NCBI GenBank assembly: GCA_040385825.1
Contig: JAZKGQ010000003.1
Coordinates: 129,562 to 193,561 of the forward strand
Direction of reading: 5' to 3'
DNA from: JANNNF01 sp040385825
GTDB lineage: Bacteria > Pseudomonadota > Alphaproteobacteria > Rhodobacterales > Rhodobacteraceae
DNA length: 64,000 nucleotides
Shown here: positions 50,230-59,469 of the stretch, piece after piece
Layout: the number at the start of each line of letters is the position of its first letter
How positions within the stretch are numbered: position 1 is the first letter of the stretch
The notes under the pieces: generated by a model
Database searches by the model: none
The model's input: the letters and a program-made list of their open reading frames with translations, nothing else
What the model was told of the DNA's origin: nothing
Program-made: the position numbers and the translations under genes

Positions 50230-50913
50230 TTGAGCAACCCCGAAAACTTTATCGACGAGGTGACCGAGGAGGTCCGCCGGGACCGCCTGTTTGCGGCGTT
50301 TCGCAAATATGGCTGGATCGGTCTGGTTGCGGTTGTGGCCATGGTGGGCGGGTCTGCCTACAACGAATGGTCGAAATCCCGCGTCAGTCAGCGTGCGCAG
50401 CAGTTTGGCGATGGCGTGCTGACCGCGCTCGACTCTGCCAGTGCGGCAGAGCGCAGGGCCGGGGTATCGGCGGTTGCGGCCAGCGGCGGGCAGCTTGCCT
50501 TGCAGCAGTTGATCCTTGCCTCGGACCCGGTAGAGGACAAGCCCGGCACGCTGGCGGCGCTGGAGGCGGTGGCCGCCGATGCCACGCTGCCTGCCAGCTA
50601 CCGCGATCTGGCCACCCTTCGCGGGGTGATCGTGGCGGGGGGGGATCTGCCGCTGGACGACCGCCGCACCCGGCTGGAGGGTATCGCCGCCGCCGGGCGG
50701 CCCTACCGGGCGCTGGCACTGGAACAACTGGCCTATCTGCTGGTCGAGGACGGCAAACCCGCCGATGCCATCGCGGCGCTGACCAGCCTTGTGCAGGACC
50801 AGACCGCCACGCCATCGCTGCGGGGGCGGGTGTCACAGATGATCACGGCACTTGGCGGAACACCGCCGGAACCGGTCGTGCAGGCCCAGCCCGACCTGCC
50901 CGCGGGCGGTTGA
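50230..50913 (+). CDS. YfgM-like TPR membrane protein
   Basis: A 227-residue protein with a TTG start at 50230 (MSNPENFIDEVTEEVRRDRL), GGAG about 10 bases upstream, and the conserved acidic N-terminus of this group. One membrane span lies near residues 29-45 (YGWIGLVAVVAMVGGSAY), followed by a TPR-like periplasmic region with short helices. It precedes bamB and der, as yfgM does in gammaproteobacteria, and probably assists envelope protein folding with the Sec translocon. No ATG fits the family start. Confidence 0.82.
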   Translation: MSNPENFIDEVTEEVRRDRLFAAFRKYGWIGLVAVVAMVGGSAYNEWSKSRVSQRAQQFGDGVLTALDSASAAERRAGVSAVAASGGQLALQQLILASDPVEDKPGTLAALEAVAADATLPASYRDLATLRGVIVAGGDLPLDDRRTRLEGIAAAGRPYRALALEQLAYLLVEDGKPADAIAALTSLVQDQTATPSLRGRVSQMITALGGTPPEPVVQAQPDLPAGG

Positions 50914-51004
50914 CAACAGTGCGCCAGACGCCTGACGCTACAGACATGAGACGCGCATGATACGGGGGAGCCTTGTGGTGACGGTCGAACGGAATGGACA
51001 GCGG

Positions 51005-52360
51005 ATGCGGACCGATCTGACCAGGGCCTTGCTGGTGCCCATGGCGCTGGTGCTGGCCTTGGCGGGTTGCGAAAAGGAACTGGTGCTGGAAGGCGAGCGC
51101 TTTCCGGTGCGCACCGACCTGTCTGCCAGCCTGCCCGAGGAAGGCGAACCCGATCCCGTCTCTCCGCCGTTGCGGGTGGCAAACCAGAGCGTGCCGATCA
51201 GCCTGCCGGGCCAGGTCTCGAACGCGGACTGGACGCACCGGGCCGGCAATGCCCGCCATCTGGTGCCGCATGCCGCCCTGTCCGCTGCGCCGCAAAGGGT
51301 GTGGAGTGCGCCCATCGGCACCGGCAACAGCCGCCGCAACCGCATTGCCGCAGCCCCGGTGGTCGAGGGCGGGCGGGTGTTCACCATCGACGCCCGCACC
51401 GTGTTGACCGCGACGACGACAGGCGGCGGCACGCTGTGGTCGGTGGACTTGACGGCAGGCTATGACCGCGACGGCCAGGTGTCGGGCGGCGGGCTGGCAG
51501 CATCGGCGGGGCGGATCTATGCGACCACGCCGTATGGCGAGCTGGTCGCGCTGGACGGCGCAAGCGGTGCTGTGGTCTGGCGGCAGCGGGTGGAGTCTGT
51601 GCTGGTGGGCGCGCCTGCGGTGGCGGATGGCGTGGTCTATGTCGGCGCGCGCGACGGGTCGGCCTGGGCGATTTCTGCCGCCGATGGCAAGGTTGTCTGG
51701 CAAGTGTCGGGAACGCCGGGCTTTTCCGGCATGCTGGGCAGCGCCTCGCCTGCGGTCGGGGACCGGGCGGTGGTGTTTCCGTCCAGCTCGGGCGATCTGA
51801 AGGCTGTGGTCAAGACAGGCGCGGGCAATCAGGCCTGGCAGGTGTCGCTGGCGGGCAAACGGCCGGGCCGGGCCTTTGCCAGCAGCCCCGATGTGACCGG
51901 CGATCCGGTGATTTCCAACGGCACCGTCTATGCAGGCACGGCGGCGGGCCGCACGGCGGCAGTCTCGCTCAGTTCCGGCGAACGGCTGTGGTCGGCGGGC
52001 GAAGGGGCCATGGGGCCGATGGTCGTGGCCGGAGGGTCGCTGTTCCTGATCAATGACGAAGCCCGTCTGGTGCGGCTGGATGCGGCGACCGGCGATGTGA
52101 TCTGGTCGGTCGAGATGCCCTATTACGTCAACGAAAAACCCACCAAACGCGAAGGCATCACCGCGCATTACGGCCCGCTGCTGGCGGGGGGGCGGATCGT
52201 GGTTGCGTCCAGCGACGGGGTGTTGCGGATGTTCAACCCTGCCGATGGCAGCCTGACCGCCACGGCGGACATTCCGGGCGGGGCGGCGGCGCAACCCGCC
52301 GTTGCGGGGGGGACGCTCTATGTCGTGGGCGGGGGCGGGCAACTTCACGCTTTCCGTTAG
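51005..52360 (+). CDS. bamB: BamB-like beta-propeller lipoprotein
   Basis: A 451-residue outer-membrane assembly lipoprotein. The signal peptide ends in a lipobox (VLALAGC, Cys after ~20 residues). PQQ-type propeller blades follow, with repeated GxVYVGARDGSAWAISAADG-like and GTLWSVDL motifs. I chose the ATG at 51005 (MRTDLTRALLVPMALVLALA) because it gives a proper lipoprotein signal; the frame opens at 50957 with 16 extra hydrophilic residues. Partner of BamA in inserting beta-barrels. Sits between the yfgM-like gene and der. Confidence 0.85.
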   Translation: MRTDLTRALLVPMALVLALAGCEKELVLEGERFPVRTDLSASLPEEGEPDPVSPPLRVANQSVPISLPGQVSNADWTHRAGNARHLVPHAALSAAPQRVWSAPIGTGNSRRNRIAAAPVVEGGRVFTIDARTVLTATTTGGGTLWSVDLTAGYDRDGQVSGGGLAASAGRIYATTPYGELVALDGASGAVVWRQRVESVLVGAPAVADGVVYVGARDGSAWAISAADGKVVWQVSGTPGFSGMLGSASPAVGDRAVVFPSSSGDLKAVVKTGAGNQAWQVSLAGKRPGRAFASSPDVTGDPVISNGTVYAGTAAGRTAAVSLSSGERLWSAGEGAMGPMVVAGGSLFLINDEARLVRLDAATGDVIWSVEMPYYVNEKPTKREGITAHYGPLLAGGRIVVASSDGVLRMFNPADGSLTATADIPGGAAAQPAVAGGTLYVVGGGGQLHAFR

Positions 52361-52408
52361 AGGCGTTCCGCTGTATGCGGGGCGCTTGTTTATTCCCGGA
52401 CGCATGAC

Positions 52409-53890
52409 ATGAGCTTTACCCTTGCCATCGTGGGCCGCCCCAATGTGGGCAAGTCCACCCTGTTCAACCGCCTTGTCGGGCGCAAGCTGGCGCTGGTCGA
52501 TGACCAGCCCGGCGTGACCCGCGACCTGCGCGAAGGGGACGCCAAACTGTTCGACCTGCGCTTTACCGTGATCGACACGGCGGGGCTGGAGGATGTGACG
52601 GATGACAGCCTGCAGGGCCGGATGCGCCGCCTGACCGAACGCGCGGTCGATATGGCCGACGTGTGCCTGTTCCTGCTGGACGGTCGCGCCGGGGTGACGG
52701 CGACGGACGAGGTGTTCGCCGACATTCTGCGCAAGAAGGGCGCGCGGGTGATCCTCGGCGTCAACAAGGCCGAGGGCAAGGCAGGCGATGCCGGCGCGAT
52801 CGAGGCCTGGTCGCTTGGCTTGGGCGAACCTGTGCGCCTGTCTGCCGAACATGGCGAAGGGATGGACGATCTTTACCACATCCTGCGCCCGCTGGAGGGC
52901 GAGTTCGCCGAGCGCGAGGCCGAGAACGCGCCCGAGGTGGATGTCGACCTGTCCGAGGAAGACGCGGAACTTGAAGCCGATGAAACCTTCCACCGCCCGA
53001 CCGACAAGAAACCGCTGCAGATTGCCGTGATCGGCCGCCCCAATGCGGGCAAATCGACGCTTATCAATAAAATTCTGGGCTATGACCGCCTGCTGACCGG
53101 ACCCGAGGCCGGCATCACCCGCGATGCGATTTCGGTGCGCGCCGAATGGCAGGGCACCCCGATCCGCATTTTCGACACGGCGGGGATGCGCAAGAAGGCG
53201 CGGATCACCGAAAAGCTGGAAAAGCTGAGTGTCTCGGACGGTATCCGCGCGGTGCGCTTTGCCGAGGTGGTGGTGGTGCTGCTGGACGTGGACATCCCGT
53301 TTGAAACCCAGGATCTGCGCATCGCCGATTTCGCCGAAACCGAAGGCCGCGCGGTGGTGGTGGCGGTGAACAAATGGGATCTGGAAGGCGAAAAGCAGGA
53401 AAAGCTGGCCGAGTTGAAAGAGATGTTCGACCGCCTGCTGCCGCAGTTGCGCGGCGCGCCGCTGGTGACGGTTTCCGCCAAGACGGGCCGGGGGCTGGAC
53501 CGTCTGCATGACGCCATCCGCAAGGCGCATGACATCTGGAACAAGCGCATCGCCACGGCCCGGCTGAACACCTGGCTGGGCGCCATGGTCGAGGCCCACC
53601 CGCCACCCGCCCCCGGCGGTCACCGCATCAAGCTGCGCTACATGACGCAGGCCAAGACCCGCCCGCCGGGGTTTGTGGTGATGTGTTCGAGGCCAGACGA
53701 GTTGCCCGAAAGCTATAAACGCTATCTGGTCAACGGGTTGCGCGAACATTTCGACATGCCGGGCACGCCGATCCGGCTGTTTTTCCGCAGCCAGAGCGCC
53801 AAGAACCCGTTCAAGGACCAGAAGTTCCACACGCCAAGCCGGTTGCGCAAGCACACCGAAGGCAAGCAGCGCGAAAGCTACAAGCGGTAG
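52409..53890 (+). CDS. der: Ribosome biogenesis GTPase Der (EngA)
   Basis: A 493-residue essential GTPase for 50S assembly with two G domains: GRPNVGKST (residues ~8-16) and GRPNAGKST (residues ~210-218), each with a DTAG and NKxE/NKWD element (GVNKAEGK, AVNKWDLEG). The C-terminal KH-like domain contains LRYMTQAKTRPPGFVVMCSR. An acidic linker (EVDVDLSEEDAELEADE) joins the G domains. Follows bamB in the usual order. A repeat with terminator stems lies immediately downstream. Confidence 0.97.
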   Translation: MSFTLAIVGRPNVGKSTLFNRLVGRKLALVDDQPGVTRDLREGDAKLFDLRFTVIDTAGLEDVTDDSLQGRMRRLTERAVDMADVCLFLLDGRAGVTATDEVFADILRKKGARVILGVNKAEGKAGDAGAIEAWSLGLGEPVRLSAEHGEGMDDLYHILRPLEGEFAEREAENAPEVDVDLSEEDAELEADETFHRPTDKKPLQIAVIGRPNAGKSTLINKILGYDRLLTGPEAGITRDAISVRAEWQGTPIRIFDTAGMRKKARITEKLEKLSVSDGIRAVRFAEVVVVLLDVDIPFETQDLRIADFAETEGRAVVVAVNKWDLEGEKQEKLAELKEMFDRLLPQLRGAPLVTVSAKTGRGLDRLHDAIRKAHDIWNKRIATARLNTWLGAMVEAHPPPAPGGHRIKLRYMTQAKTRPPGFVVMCSRPDELPESYKRYLVNGLREHFDMPGTPIRLFFRSQSAKNPFKDQKFHTPSRLRKHTEGKQRESYKR

Positions 53891-53900
53891 GGAAGAAAGA

Positions 53901-53992
53901 GGGGGGTTTCACACCCCCCGCCCCGGCCTTCGCCGGGGCGCCCCCCGTGGGATATTTATGAATAGATGATGCAAATTTTAGACAAGTTTTAG
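53901..53992. repeat. Convergent-gap repeat, copy C, with two terminator stems
   Basis: GGGGGG-TTTCACA-CCCCCC, then CCCCGGC-CTTC-GCCGGGG, then CCCCCCGTGGGATATTTATG and finally ATTTTAGACAAGTTTTAG. The GTGGGATATTTATG block and the terminal 18-mer are identical to copy B (33201-33273). It lies between der and the convergent glycosyltransferase gene. The extra CTTC-loop hairpin is unique to this copy. Confidence 0.85.
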
Positions 53993-53996
53993 GGGC

Positions 53997-55718
53997 TTAC
54001 CACGCCTCGGTCAGTGCCCAGGTGCGGCGTTCCACAAACACCGGGTCTTGCAGCAGTTCGGCGATGCGGGCGGCATGGGCGGCGCAGCAGGCCGCGTGCA
54101 GCGCCATCAGGGCCTTGTCCTTTTCCAGATGTTTCCTGGCCCAGGCCTTGGCCTTTTTCAGCATCGGCGCAAAGTCCGAGGTGGATTCGTCCATATGGTT
54201 GCGGGTGCGCCAATAGGTGCGCGACACCTGTTTGCCGGTCACCACCACGTCGCCGCGGTACATCTTGGCCAGATAGCTGTCGAGCGAGCGCAGCGGGAAA
54301 TGTTCCAGCCGGACCAGATCGAAGGTGCCCCGGCTGTCCAGCCCGTTTTCGCTGCGGTCGGCATGCAGGGTGGTCTGCATCCGGCCCGACCCGTCCAGCC
54401 AGAGGATCGGCCCCACATCATTGCGCATGTCGGGGCGGTGGTTGCGCAGCTTTTCCACCCGGTCGGACAGGCGGACCAGGCTTTTGACGCCCCGGCGGCT
54501 TTTCTTCCAGCCGGGGGTGGTGGACTGGTGGCCGGGGAATTGTTCGGTCAGCCAGCCGGGGGCGAAGCTTTCATGCCGATTGGCCCCGTGGTTGACTTCC
54601 GACATCGAGATCACATCGAAAGGGCCGGTCGCCTTGAACAAGGCGGCCAGAGTGCCGTCGCCCACCCGGATGTTCAGGAATTCGTCGACATCCATCGACA
54701 GGAACACATCCGCCTCGCGCATCGGGCGCAGGTGATGGGCATAGGCCAGAGCCACGGGTTGAAAGGCGGTCAGGCCGGTGGCGAGCGCCGGGTTGGGCAG
54801 GTGGGTCAGGTGGCCCAGATCGGCCAGCCGGTCCAGCAGGGCATCGGTGCCATCGGTGCAGTCATTGGTGAACACCACCAGATCGGTGACGCCGACAGCC
54901 TTGTGCCAGGCCAGCCATTCCAGGATGAACGGGCCTTCGTCCTTCATGCAGGTGGCGACATAGACGCGCGGGTCGGTCAGCGGCCAGTCGCGGTAGGGGC
55001 GCAGCGGCAGCGCATTGGGGCTGCGCGCCGGGGCGGTGCGTTCCAGCACCTGCACGGATGAGCCGTCCTTGTTGGTGGGCGACAGATGGATGCCCTTGGT
55101 CGCCAGCATCGCCATGATGCGGGCCACCCCGTCGTCGCCATAGACCTTGGGGTGAAATTCCACCACCATGGCGCGGACCGAACTGAGGTCGGCGCCGTCG
55201 AACAGCCCCATCTCGCCGCCTTCGATATCGCAGACGATCACGGTGGGGCGCAGGTCCAGCATCAGTTGTTTCAGGCCGAACCGGGGCAGTTTGACCGCGC
55301 GGGTGAAGGCGCGCGAGGCCGGTTCCATGCTGGAGGCCCAGAAATCGGCGCGCAGGTAAAAGTCGATCTCGGGGCCGTCCTCGGGGGCGATGACGCCATT
55401 GCGCAGATCCACCTTTGTCACGCCGTTCAGCCGGTGGGTTTCGCGGATGATCGGGATAAGGTCGGGGTTGGCCTCGATCGCCGTCACACTTTCCACCCCC
55501 GCCACACCGCCCGACACCGCCGACAGCAGCCCGACGCCGGCGCCCAGTTCCAGCACCCGGTCACCGGGGCGCAGGATGCGGCGCAGGGCGGCACATTCGC
55601 CGCCTTCATAGCGGTTGTTGCGCATCGGGCGTTCGATCTTGGGCGTGATGATGGCAGGCACGAAGGGCACCTTGATGCCCGAGGTTTCGATCACTTCGTC
55701 ATAGCTTATCATCCGCAC
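53997..55718 (-). CDS. FkbM methyltransferase-glycosyltransferase fusion
   Basis: A 573-residue two-domain protein. Residues ~1-225 form an FkbM-type SAM methyltransferase: VLELGAGVGLLSAVSGGVAG (SAM site) and VIVCDIEGGEMGLFDGADL. Residues ~245-573 form a family-2/92-like glycosyltransferase with YVATCMKDEGPFILEWLAWH and a DxD-type metal site in FLSMDVDEFLNIR. Combined, it could transfer and methylate a sugar of an exopolysaccharide or surface glycan. The ATG at 55718 (MRMISYDEVIE) or 55712 is the start. A lone gene, without neighbouring polysaccharide genes in the window. Confidence 0.82.
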   Translation of the reverse strand: MRMISYDEVIETSGIKVPFVPAIITPKIERPMRNNRYEGGECAALRRILRPGDRVLELGAGVGLLSAVSGGVAGVESVTAIEANPDLIPIIRETHRLNGVTKVDLRNGVIAPEDGPEIDFYLRADFWASSMEPASRAFTRAVKLPRFGLKQLMLDLRPTVIVCDIEGGEMGLFDGADLSSVRAMVVEFHPKVYGDDGVARIMAMLATKGIHLSPTNKDGSSVQVLERTAPARSPNALPLRPYRDWPLTDPRVYVATCMKDEGPFILEWLAWHKAVGVTDLVVFTNDCTDGTDALLDRLADLGHLTHLPNPALATGLTAFQPVALAYAHHLRPMREADVFLSMDVDEFLNIRVGDGTLAALFKATGPFDVISMSEVNHGANRHESFAPGWLTEQFPGHQSTTPGWKKSRRGVKSLVRLSDRVEKLRNHRPDMRNDVGPILWLDGSGRMQTTLHADRSENGLDSRGTFDLVRLEHFPLRSLDSYLAKMYRGDVVVTGKQVSRTYWRTRNHMDESTSDFAPMLKKAKAWARKHLEKDKALMALHAACCAAHAARIAELLQDPVFVERRTWALTEAW

Positions 55719-55778
55719 ATCCTGGACTTGACCGGTAAATAAACGGTTTCGGGCAGCGGGCGCGTTGCACAGAATGGG

Positions 55779-55817
55779 AAAAAAGCCTGCCGTCTGCCCC
55801 GATGACCGTTCGCAGGC
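55779..55817 (-). terminator. Intrinsic terminator after the tspO-like gene
   Basis: On the minus strand GCCTGC pairs with GCAGGC, with further CGG/CCG-type pairing inside, followed directly by six T residues. It stops transcription reading left from the TspO-like gene before the glycosyltransferase promoter. Confidence 0.8.
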
Positions 55818-55866
55818 CTTCTGGCCCGTTCTTGCTGCGGATTATGCAGGGGTTTGCGACCCGTGG

Positions 55867-56571
55867 TCAAGAATGGCGCAGGCGCCACATTGTTGCGGCC
55901 ATGATCAGCCCGCCGATTGTTGCCAAAACAGCAACGGTCAGGTTCGCAGTCCCGTTGGCCACCACCACGCCGATCAGGGCCCAGATCACTGTCAGGCCGT
56001 AAACCGGCATCCTGGGGCGCAGGGTCTGTACGCGGAGCGCGATGCACAGCACCACCGCCAGCATCAGCGCGGCAGATGCCGTGTCGGACAGCCAGCCGTA
56101 CCCCGCCAGCACCACGCCCAGAGACACCGCCGCCGCCGCCGACAGCCAGCCCGCGAAAATGGCGGTCGGCGCGGACAACAGCCAGCGGTCCTGCACCGGG
56201 TCTGCCCGCAAAAACGCCAGCAGCGCGGCACCCAGCATGACCCAGATCGTCACCGTGGCCGTCACCGGCAAGCTGCCCGCAATCGCGAGCCATGCCGCCC
56301 CGATGATCACGGCCAGCATCAGCGGCCAGCGCACGGCATCCCAAGCGGTGTCATGCGCGCGTTTCCACAGACCGAACCCGGCGTGGACGAACAGCCACAG
56401 GTAGATCACGCTCCAGATCGAGAACGCATAGCCTGCGGGCTGGATCGAGGGGCGGGCGATCTGCACCGGGAACATCGCCGGGTCATAGCCGGTGAAGGGC
56501 GGGGTGATGAAGGGGGCCACCCCGAAGGCAAGGGTGGCCGCGACAAGGAGGAGGGGTTTTGTGTATGTCAT
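55867..56571 (-). CDS. TspO/MBR-like tryptophan-rich membrane protein
   Basis: A 234-residue protein with about six or seven hydrophobic spans, longer than classical five-span TspO (~160 residues). Segments such as PAGYAFSIWSVIYLWLFVHA and AGWLSAAAAVSLGVVLAGYG fit the tryptophan-rich sensory protein group that appears to bind tetrapyrroles. Classical TspO in Rhodobacter down-regulates photosynthesis genes; whether this long relative does so is unknown. It has its own terminator and lies 35 bases downstream of serS, so co-transcription with serS is possible. Confidence 0.7.
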   Translation of the reverse strand: MTYTKPLLLVAATLAFGVAPFITPPFTGYDPAMFPVQIARPSIQPAGYAFSIWSVIYLWLFVHAGFGLWKRAHDTAWDAVRWPLMLAVIIGAAWLAIAGSLPVTATVTIWVMLGAALLAFLRADPVQDRWLLSAPTAIFAGWLSAAAAVSLGVVLAGYGWLSDTASAALMLAVVLCIALRVQTLRPRMPVYGLTVIWALIGVVVANGTANLTVAVLATIGGLIMAATMWRLRHS

Positions 56572-56606
56572 GCGATGTATACGCTTCCCGCCTCGGTTCG
56601 GATCCG

Positions 56607-57896
56607 TCAGACCAGCGCACCATCCGCAGAAATCCGGGTCTTGCCGCCAAGGTAGGGGTGCAGCACGGCAGGCAGATCGACCGAGCCGTCGGCCTGCTGG
56701 CCGTTTTCCAGCACGGCAATCAGGCAGCGGCCCACGGCAAGGCCCGACCCGTTCAGGGTGGCCACAAACTCCGGCTTGCCACCCGGCGCCTTGACCCGCG
56801 CGTTCATCCGGCGGGCCTGAAAGGTGCCGCAGGTGGAGACGGAACTGATCTCGCGGTAGCGGTTCTGCCCCGGCAACCAGGCCTCCAGGTCATGGGTCTT
56901 CTGCGCGCCAAAGCCCATGTCGCCGGTGCACAGCACGATGGTCCGGTAGGGGATGCCAAGCCGTTCCAGCACGGTCTGCGCGCAATTGGTCATGCGGTCA
57001 TGCTCGGCCAGCGCCTGATCTGCGGTGCAGATCGTCACCATCTCGACCTTCTCGAACTGGTGCTGGCGCAGCATGCCCGAGGTGTCCTTGCCCGCCGAGC
57101 CTGCCTCGGACCGGAAGCATTGGGTATGAGCCGTCATGCGGATCGGCAGGGTGGCCTCGTCCAGCACATCGCCTGCGACCGAGTTGGTCAGGGTCACTTC
57201 GGCGGTCGGGATCAGCCACCAGCCATTGGTGGTCTGATAGCTGTCTTCGGCAAATTTCGGCAGTTGGTTGGTGCCATACATCGCCTCGTCCTTGACCAGA
57301 ACCGGGGTCCAGGTTTCGGTCAGCCCGTGTTCGTCGATGTGCAGGTCCAACATGAACTGGGCCAGCGCGCGGTGCACGCGGATCACCGCCCCCTTCAGCA
57401 CCACAAACCGCGCGCCCGACAGTTTGGCGGCGGTTTCAAAATCCATGCCGGGTTTCACGCCCGCGATGTCGAAATGTTCTTTCGGCGTGAAGTCGAAGCT
57501 GCGCGGGCTGCCCCAACGGTGAATCTCGACGTTGTCATCTTCATCCGTGCCATCGGGAATGGTGTCGAGCGGCAGGTTGGGCAGGCCCATCAGCACATCG
57601 CGCAAGGCGGCATCCTCGGCTGCCGCCTGTTCGGTCAGGGTGGCAATCTCGGCCTTCTTTTCGCCGACCAGGGCGCGCAGGCGTTCAAATTCAGCCTCGT
57701 CGCCCTTGCCCTTGGCGGCGCCGGCCTGTTTCGATGCGGCGTTCTGGGCGGCCTGCGCTGTTTCAGAGGCCAGAATTTTCGCCCGGCGGGATTCGTCCAG
57801 CGCAAGAATATCGCCCGCAGCGGCAGGCAGACCACGGCGCGCAAGGGCGGCGTCAAAGGCGGCGGGGTTTTCGCGGATGGCGCGGATATCGTGCAT
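56607..57896 (-). CDS. serS: Seryl-tRNA synthetase
   Basis: A 429-residue class II synthetase that charges tRNA-Ser (and primes selenocysteine tRNA). N-terminal long coiled-coil arm (residues ~25-100, rich in AEFERLRALVGEKKAEIATL). Motif 2 is FRSEAGSAGKDTSGMLRQHQ and motif 3 NGSGLAVGRCLIAVLENGQ; the ISSVSTCGTFQARRMNAR stretch is also diagnostic. The ATG at 57896 gives MHDIRAIRENPAAFDAALAR, the standard start. Divergent from the acyltransferase gene. Confidence 0.97.
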   Translation of the reverse strand: MHDIRAIRENPAAFDAALARRGLPAAAGDILALDESRRAKILASETAQAAQNAASKQAGAAKGKGDEAEFERLRALVGEKKAEIATLTEQAAAEDAALRDVLMGLPNLPLDTIPDGTDEDDNVEIHRWGSPRSFDFTPKEHFDIAGVKPGMDFETAAKLSGARFVVLKGAVIRVHRALAQFMLDLHIDEHGLTETWTPVLVKDEAMYGTNQLPKFAEDSYQTTNGWWLIPTAEVTLTNSVAGDVLDEATLPIRMTAHTQCFRSEAGSAGKDTSGMLRQHQFEKVEMVTICTADQALAEHDRMTNCAQTVLERLGIPYRTIVLCTGDMGFGAQKTHDLEAWLPGQNRYREISSVSTCGTFQARRMNARVKAPGGKPEFVATLNGSGLAVGRCLIAVLENGQQADGSVDLPAVLHPYLGGKTRISADGALV

Positions 57897-58029
57897 TTTG
57901 GCCTCGGCTGGTGGATTGCGCGCAGGTATGCCCGATTTGTCGCAAAGGGGGAAGGGCTTGCCATTTTGCAGTCATTTTCGTTGGATAGGGCGGTCACAGG
58001 GTTTGGGGACGGATTTTTCGGGGGCGGGC

Positions 58030-58977
58030 ATGGGGTCGGGGACAGCAACGGGGACGCAGGGCAAAGAGTATCGGCGCGGGGTGGATCTGCTGCGCTTCGT
58101 GGCCTGTTTCGGCATCGTCTGGGATCACGCGCGGGCCTACGGGGCCGACATCGGCTATCTGGCGCTGGCGGTGTTTCTGCTGCTGACCTCGTTCTTTGCG
58201 GTGCAGTCGTTCGACCGGGCCAATGCGCGCGGCGAAGGGGCGGGGTTCTGGTTGCCGCGCGCGCAGCGCATCCTGATGCCCTGGCTGGCGTGGAGCGCAA
58301 TCTACAAGGTGGTGCAATATCTTGTGGCCGATGATCCGGCCTCGGTGCCGCTGCTGTCGGACCCGTGGAGCCTGGCTGTGGGCAGCTGGATTCACCTGTG
58401 GTTCCTGCCCTTTGCGATGATCTTTCTGGTGCTGATCCCGCCGATCGCGCGCAGCCTGACCGACAGGCGGGGACTGATTCTGGCGGGCATCGGGCTGGTG
58501 GTCGTCTCGCTGCCTCTGGGGCTGCTGCACGGGTCTGTCACCGGGGCCTGGACGGGCGGGCCGTCGGCGTTTCCGCAGCCGCTTCCGCAATGGTTCTTTT
58601 CGCTGCCGCTGTTCCTCTACGGGGCGCTGGCGGCGGTGGCGCACCGGATCGGCGCGGTGGATGTGGCGCTGGTGACGGCGGCGGTGTCCTCGGCGCTGCT
58701 GTTTGCCGTGCTGCCGGAATTTGCCAGCCTGCAGATGATCCTGGCCGCCTTGGTGCTGGAGGCCGTCTGGCGCAGCCCGATCAGCGGGGCCTGGGCCACG
58801 CGGCTGGCGGCGTCGGCCTTCGGGATCTACTTGATGCATCCGTTCTTCATGCTGGTGGCGTTCAAGCTGTTCGGACCAGAGGTGAACCGCGAATTCGGCG
58901 CAGTCTTTGCCTTCTGCGCCTCCTGGGCCGCCGCCGAGGTGATGATGCGACTGCCCGGATTGCGCAAGATCGTGTGA
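58030..58977 (+). CDS. Acyltransferase-3-type membrane protein
   Basis: A 315-residue integral membrane protein with about ten spans. The opening YRRGVDLLRFVACFGIVWDH carries the Arg and the His typical of the acyltransferase-3 (OafA/YrhL-like) family. The segment PWLAWSAIYKVVQYLV and the IHLWFLPFAMIFLVLI stretch fit the second half of the active-site region. Family members O-acetylate lipopolysaccharide, exopolysaccharide or peptidoglycan sugars. The start at 58030 (MGSGTATGTQG) is the best in-frame ATG. The target is unknown. Confidence 0.82.
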   Translation: MGSGTATGTQGKEYRRGVDLLRFVACFGIVWDHARAYGADIGYLALAVFLLLTSFFAVQSFDRANARGEGAGFWLPRAQRILMPWLAWSAIYKVVQYLVADDPASVPLLSDPWSLAVGSWIHLWFLPFAMIFLVLIPPIARSLTDRRGLILAGIGLVVVSLPLGLLHGSVTGAWTGGPSAFPQPLPQWFFSLPLFLYGALAAVAHRIGAVDVALVTAAVSSALLFAVLPEFASLQMILAALVLEAVWRSPISGAWATRLAASAFGIYLMHPFFMLVAFKLFGPEVNREFGAVFAFCASWAAAEVMMRLPGLRKIV

Positions 58978-59129
58978 CGGGCTTCCTTGCGGCTGCCGCC
59001 CCGCGCGCCTACATCGCAAGGAACCCTGCTTTGGGGGGCCTGCGCTTGCGCATCCCCGGCCCCGCAGATAGGGTGCGCGCCAATCCAGGGCGGGGTCAGC
59101 CCGCCGTTCTGACAAAAAAGGGATATACG

Positions 59130-59459
59130 ATGTTTGCCACCCCCGCCTTCGCCCAGTCCGCCGCTTCGGGTGCCGCAGGCGCCTTTTCGTCCTTCGTGCC
59201 GCTGATCCTGATTTTCGCGATCATGTATTTCCTGCTGATCCGCCCGCAGCAAAAGAAGCTGAAGGATCACAAGGCCATGGTCGAGGCCCTGCGCCGCGGC
59301 GACGAGATCGTGACCCAAGGCGGCATCGTTGGCAAGGTAACCAAGGTGGGCGACGACGGCTATGCGATGGTCGATATCGCCACCGGCGTAAACGTCAAGA
59401 TTCTGCGCTCGACCATCGTGCAGGTGCTGAACAAGACCGAACCGGCCGCGAACGCCTGA
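59130..59459 (+). CDS. yajC: Preprotein translocase subunit YajC
   Basis: A 109-residue single-span subunit of the SecDF-YajC holotranslocon. N-terminal MFATPAFAQSAASGAAGAFS, then a span (VPLILIFAIMYFLLIRPQQK) and a cytosolic domain with RRGDEIVTQGGIVGKVTKVG. First gene of yajC-secD-secF; secD starts 10 bases after its stop. Confidence 0.95.
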   Translation: MFATPAFAQSAASGAAGAFSSFVPLILIFAIMYFLLIRPQQKKLKDHKAMVEALRRGDEIVTQGGIVGKVTKVGDDGYAMVDIATGVNVKILRSTIVQVLNKTEPAANA

Positions 59460-59469
59460 GGACTTTGAC

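Noticed and set aside
55779..55817. Small plus-strand gene starting near 55765
   Set aside because: The region is the terminator of the TspO-like gene and the frame is Arg/His-rich shadow sequence.
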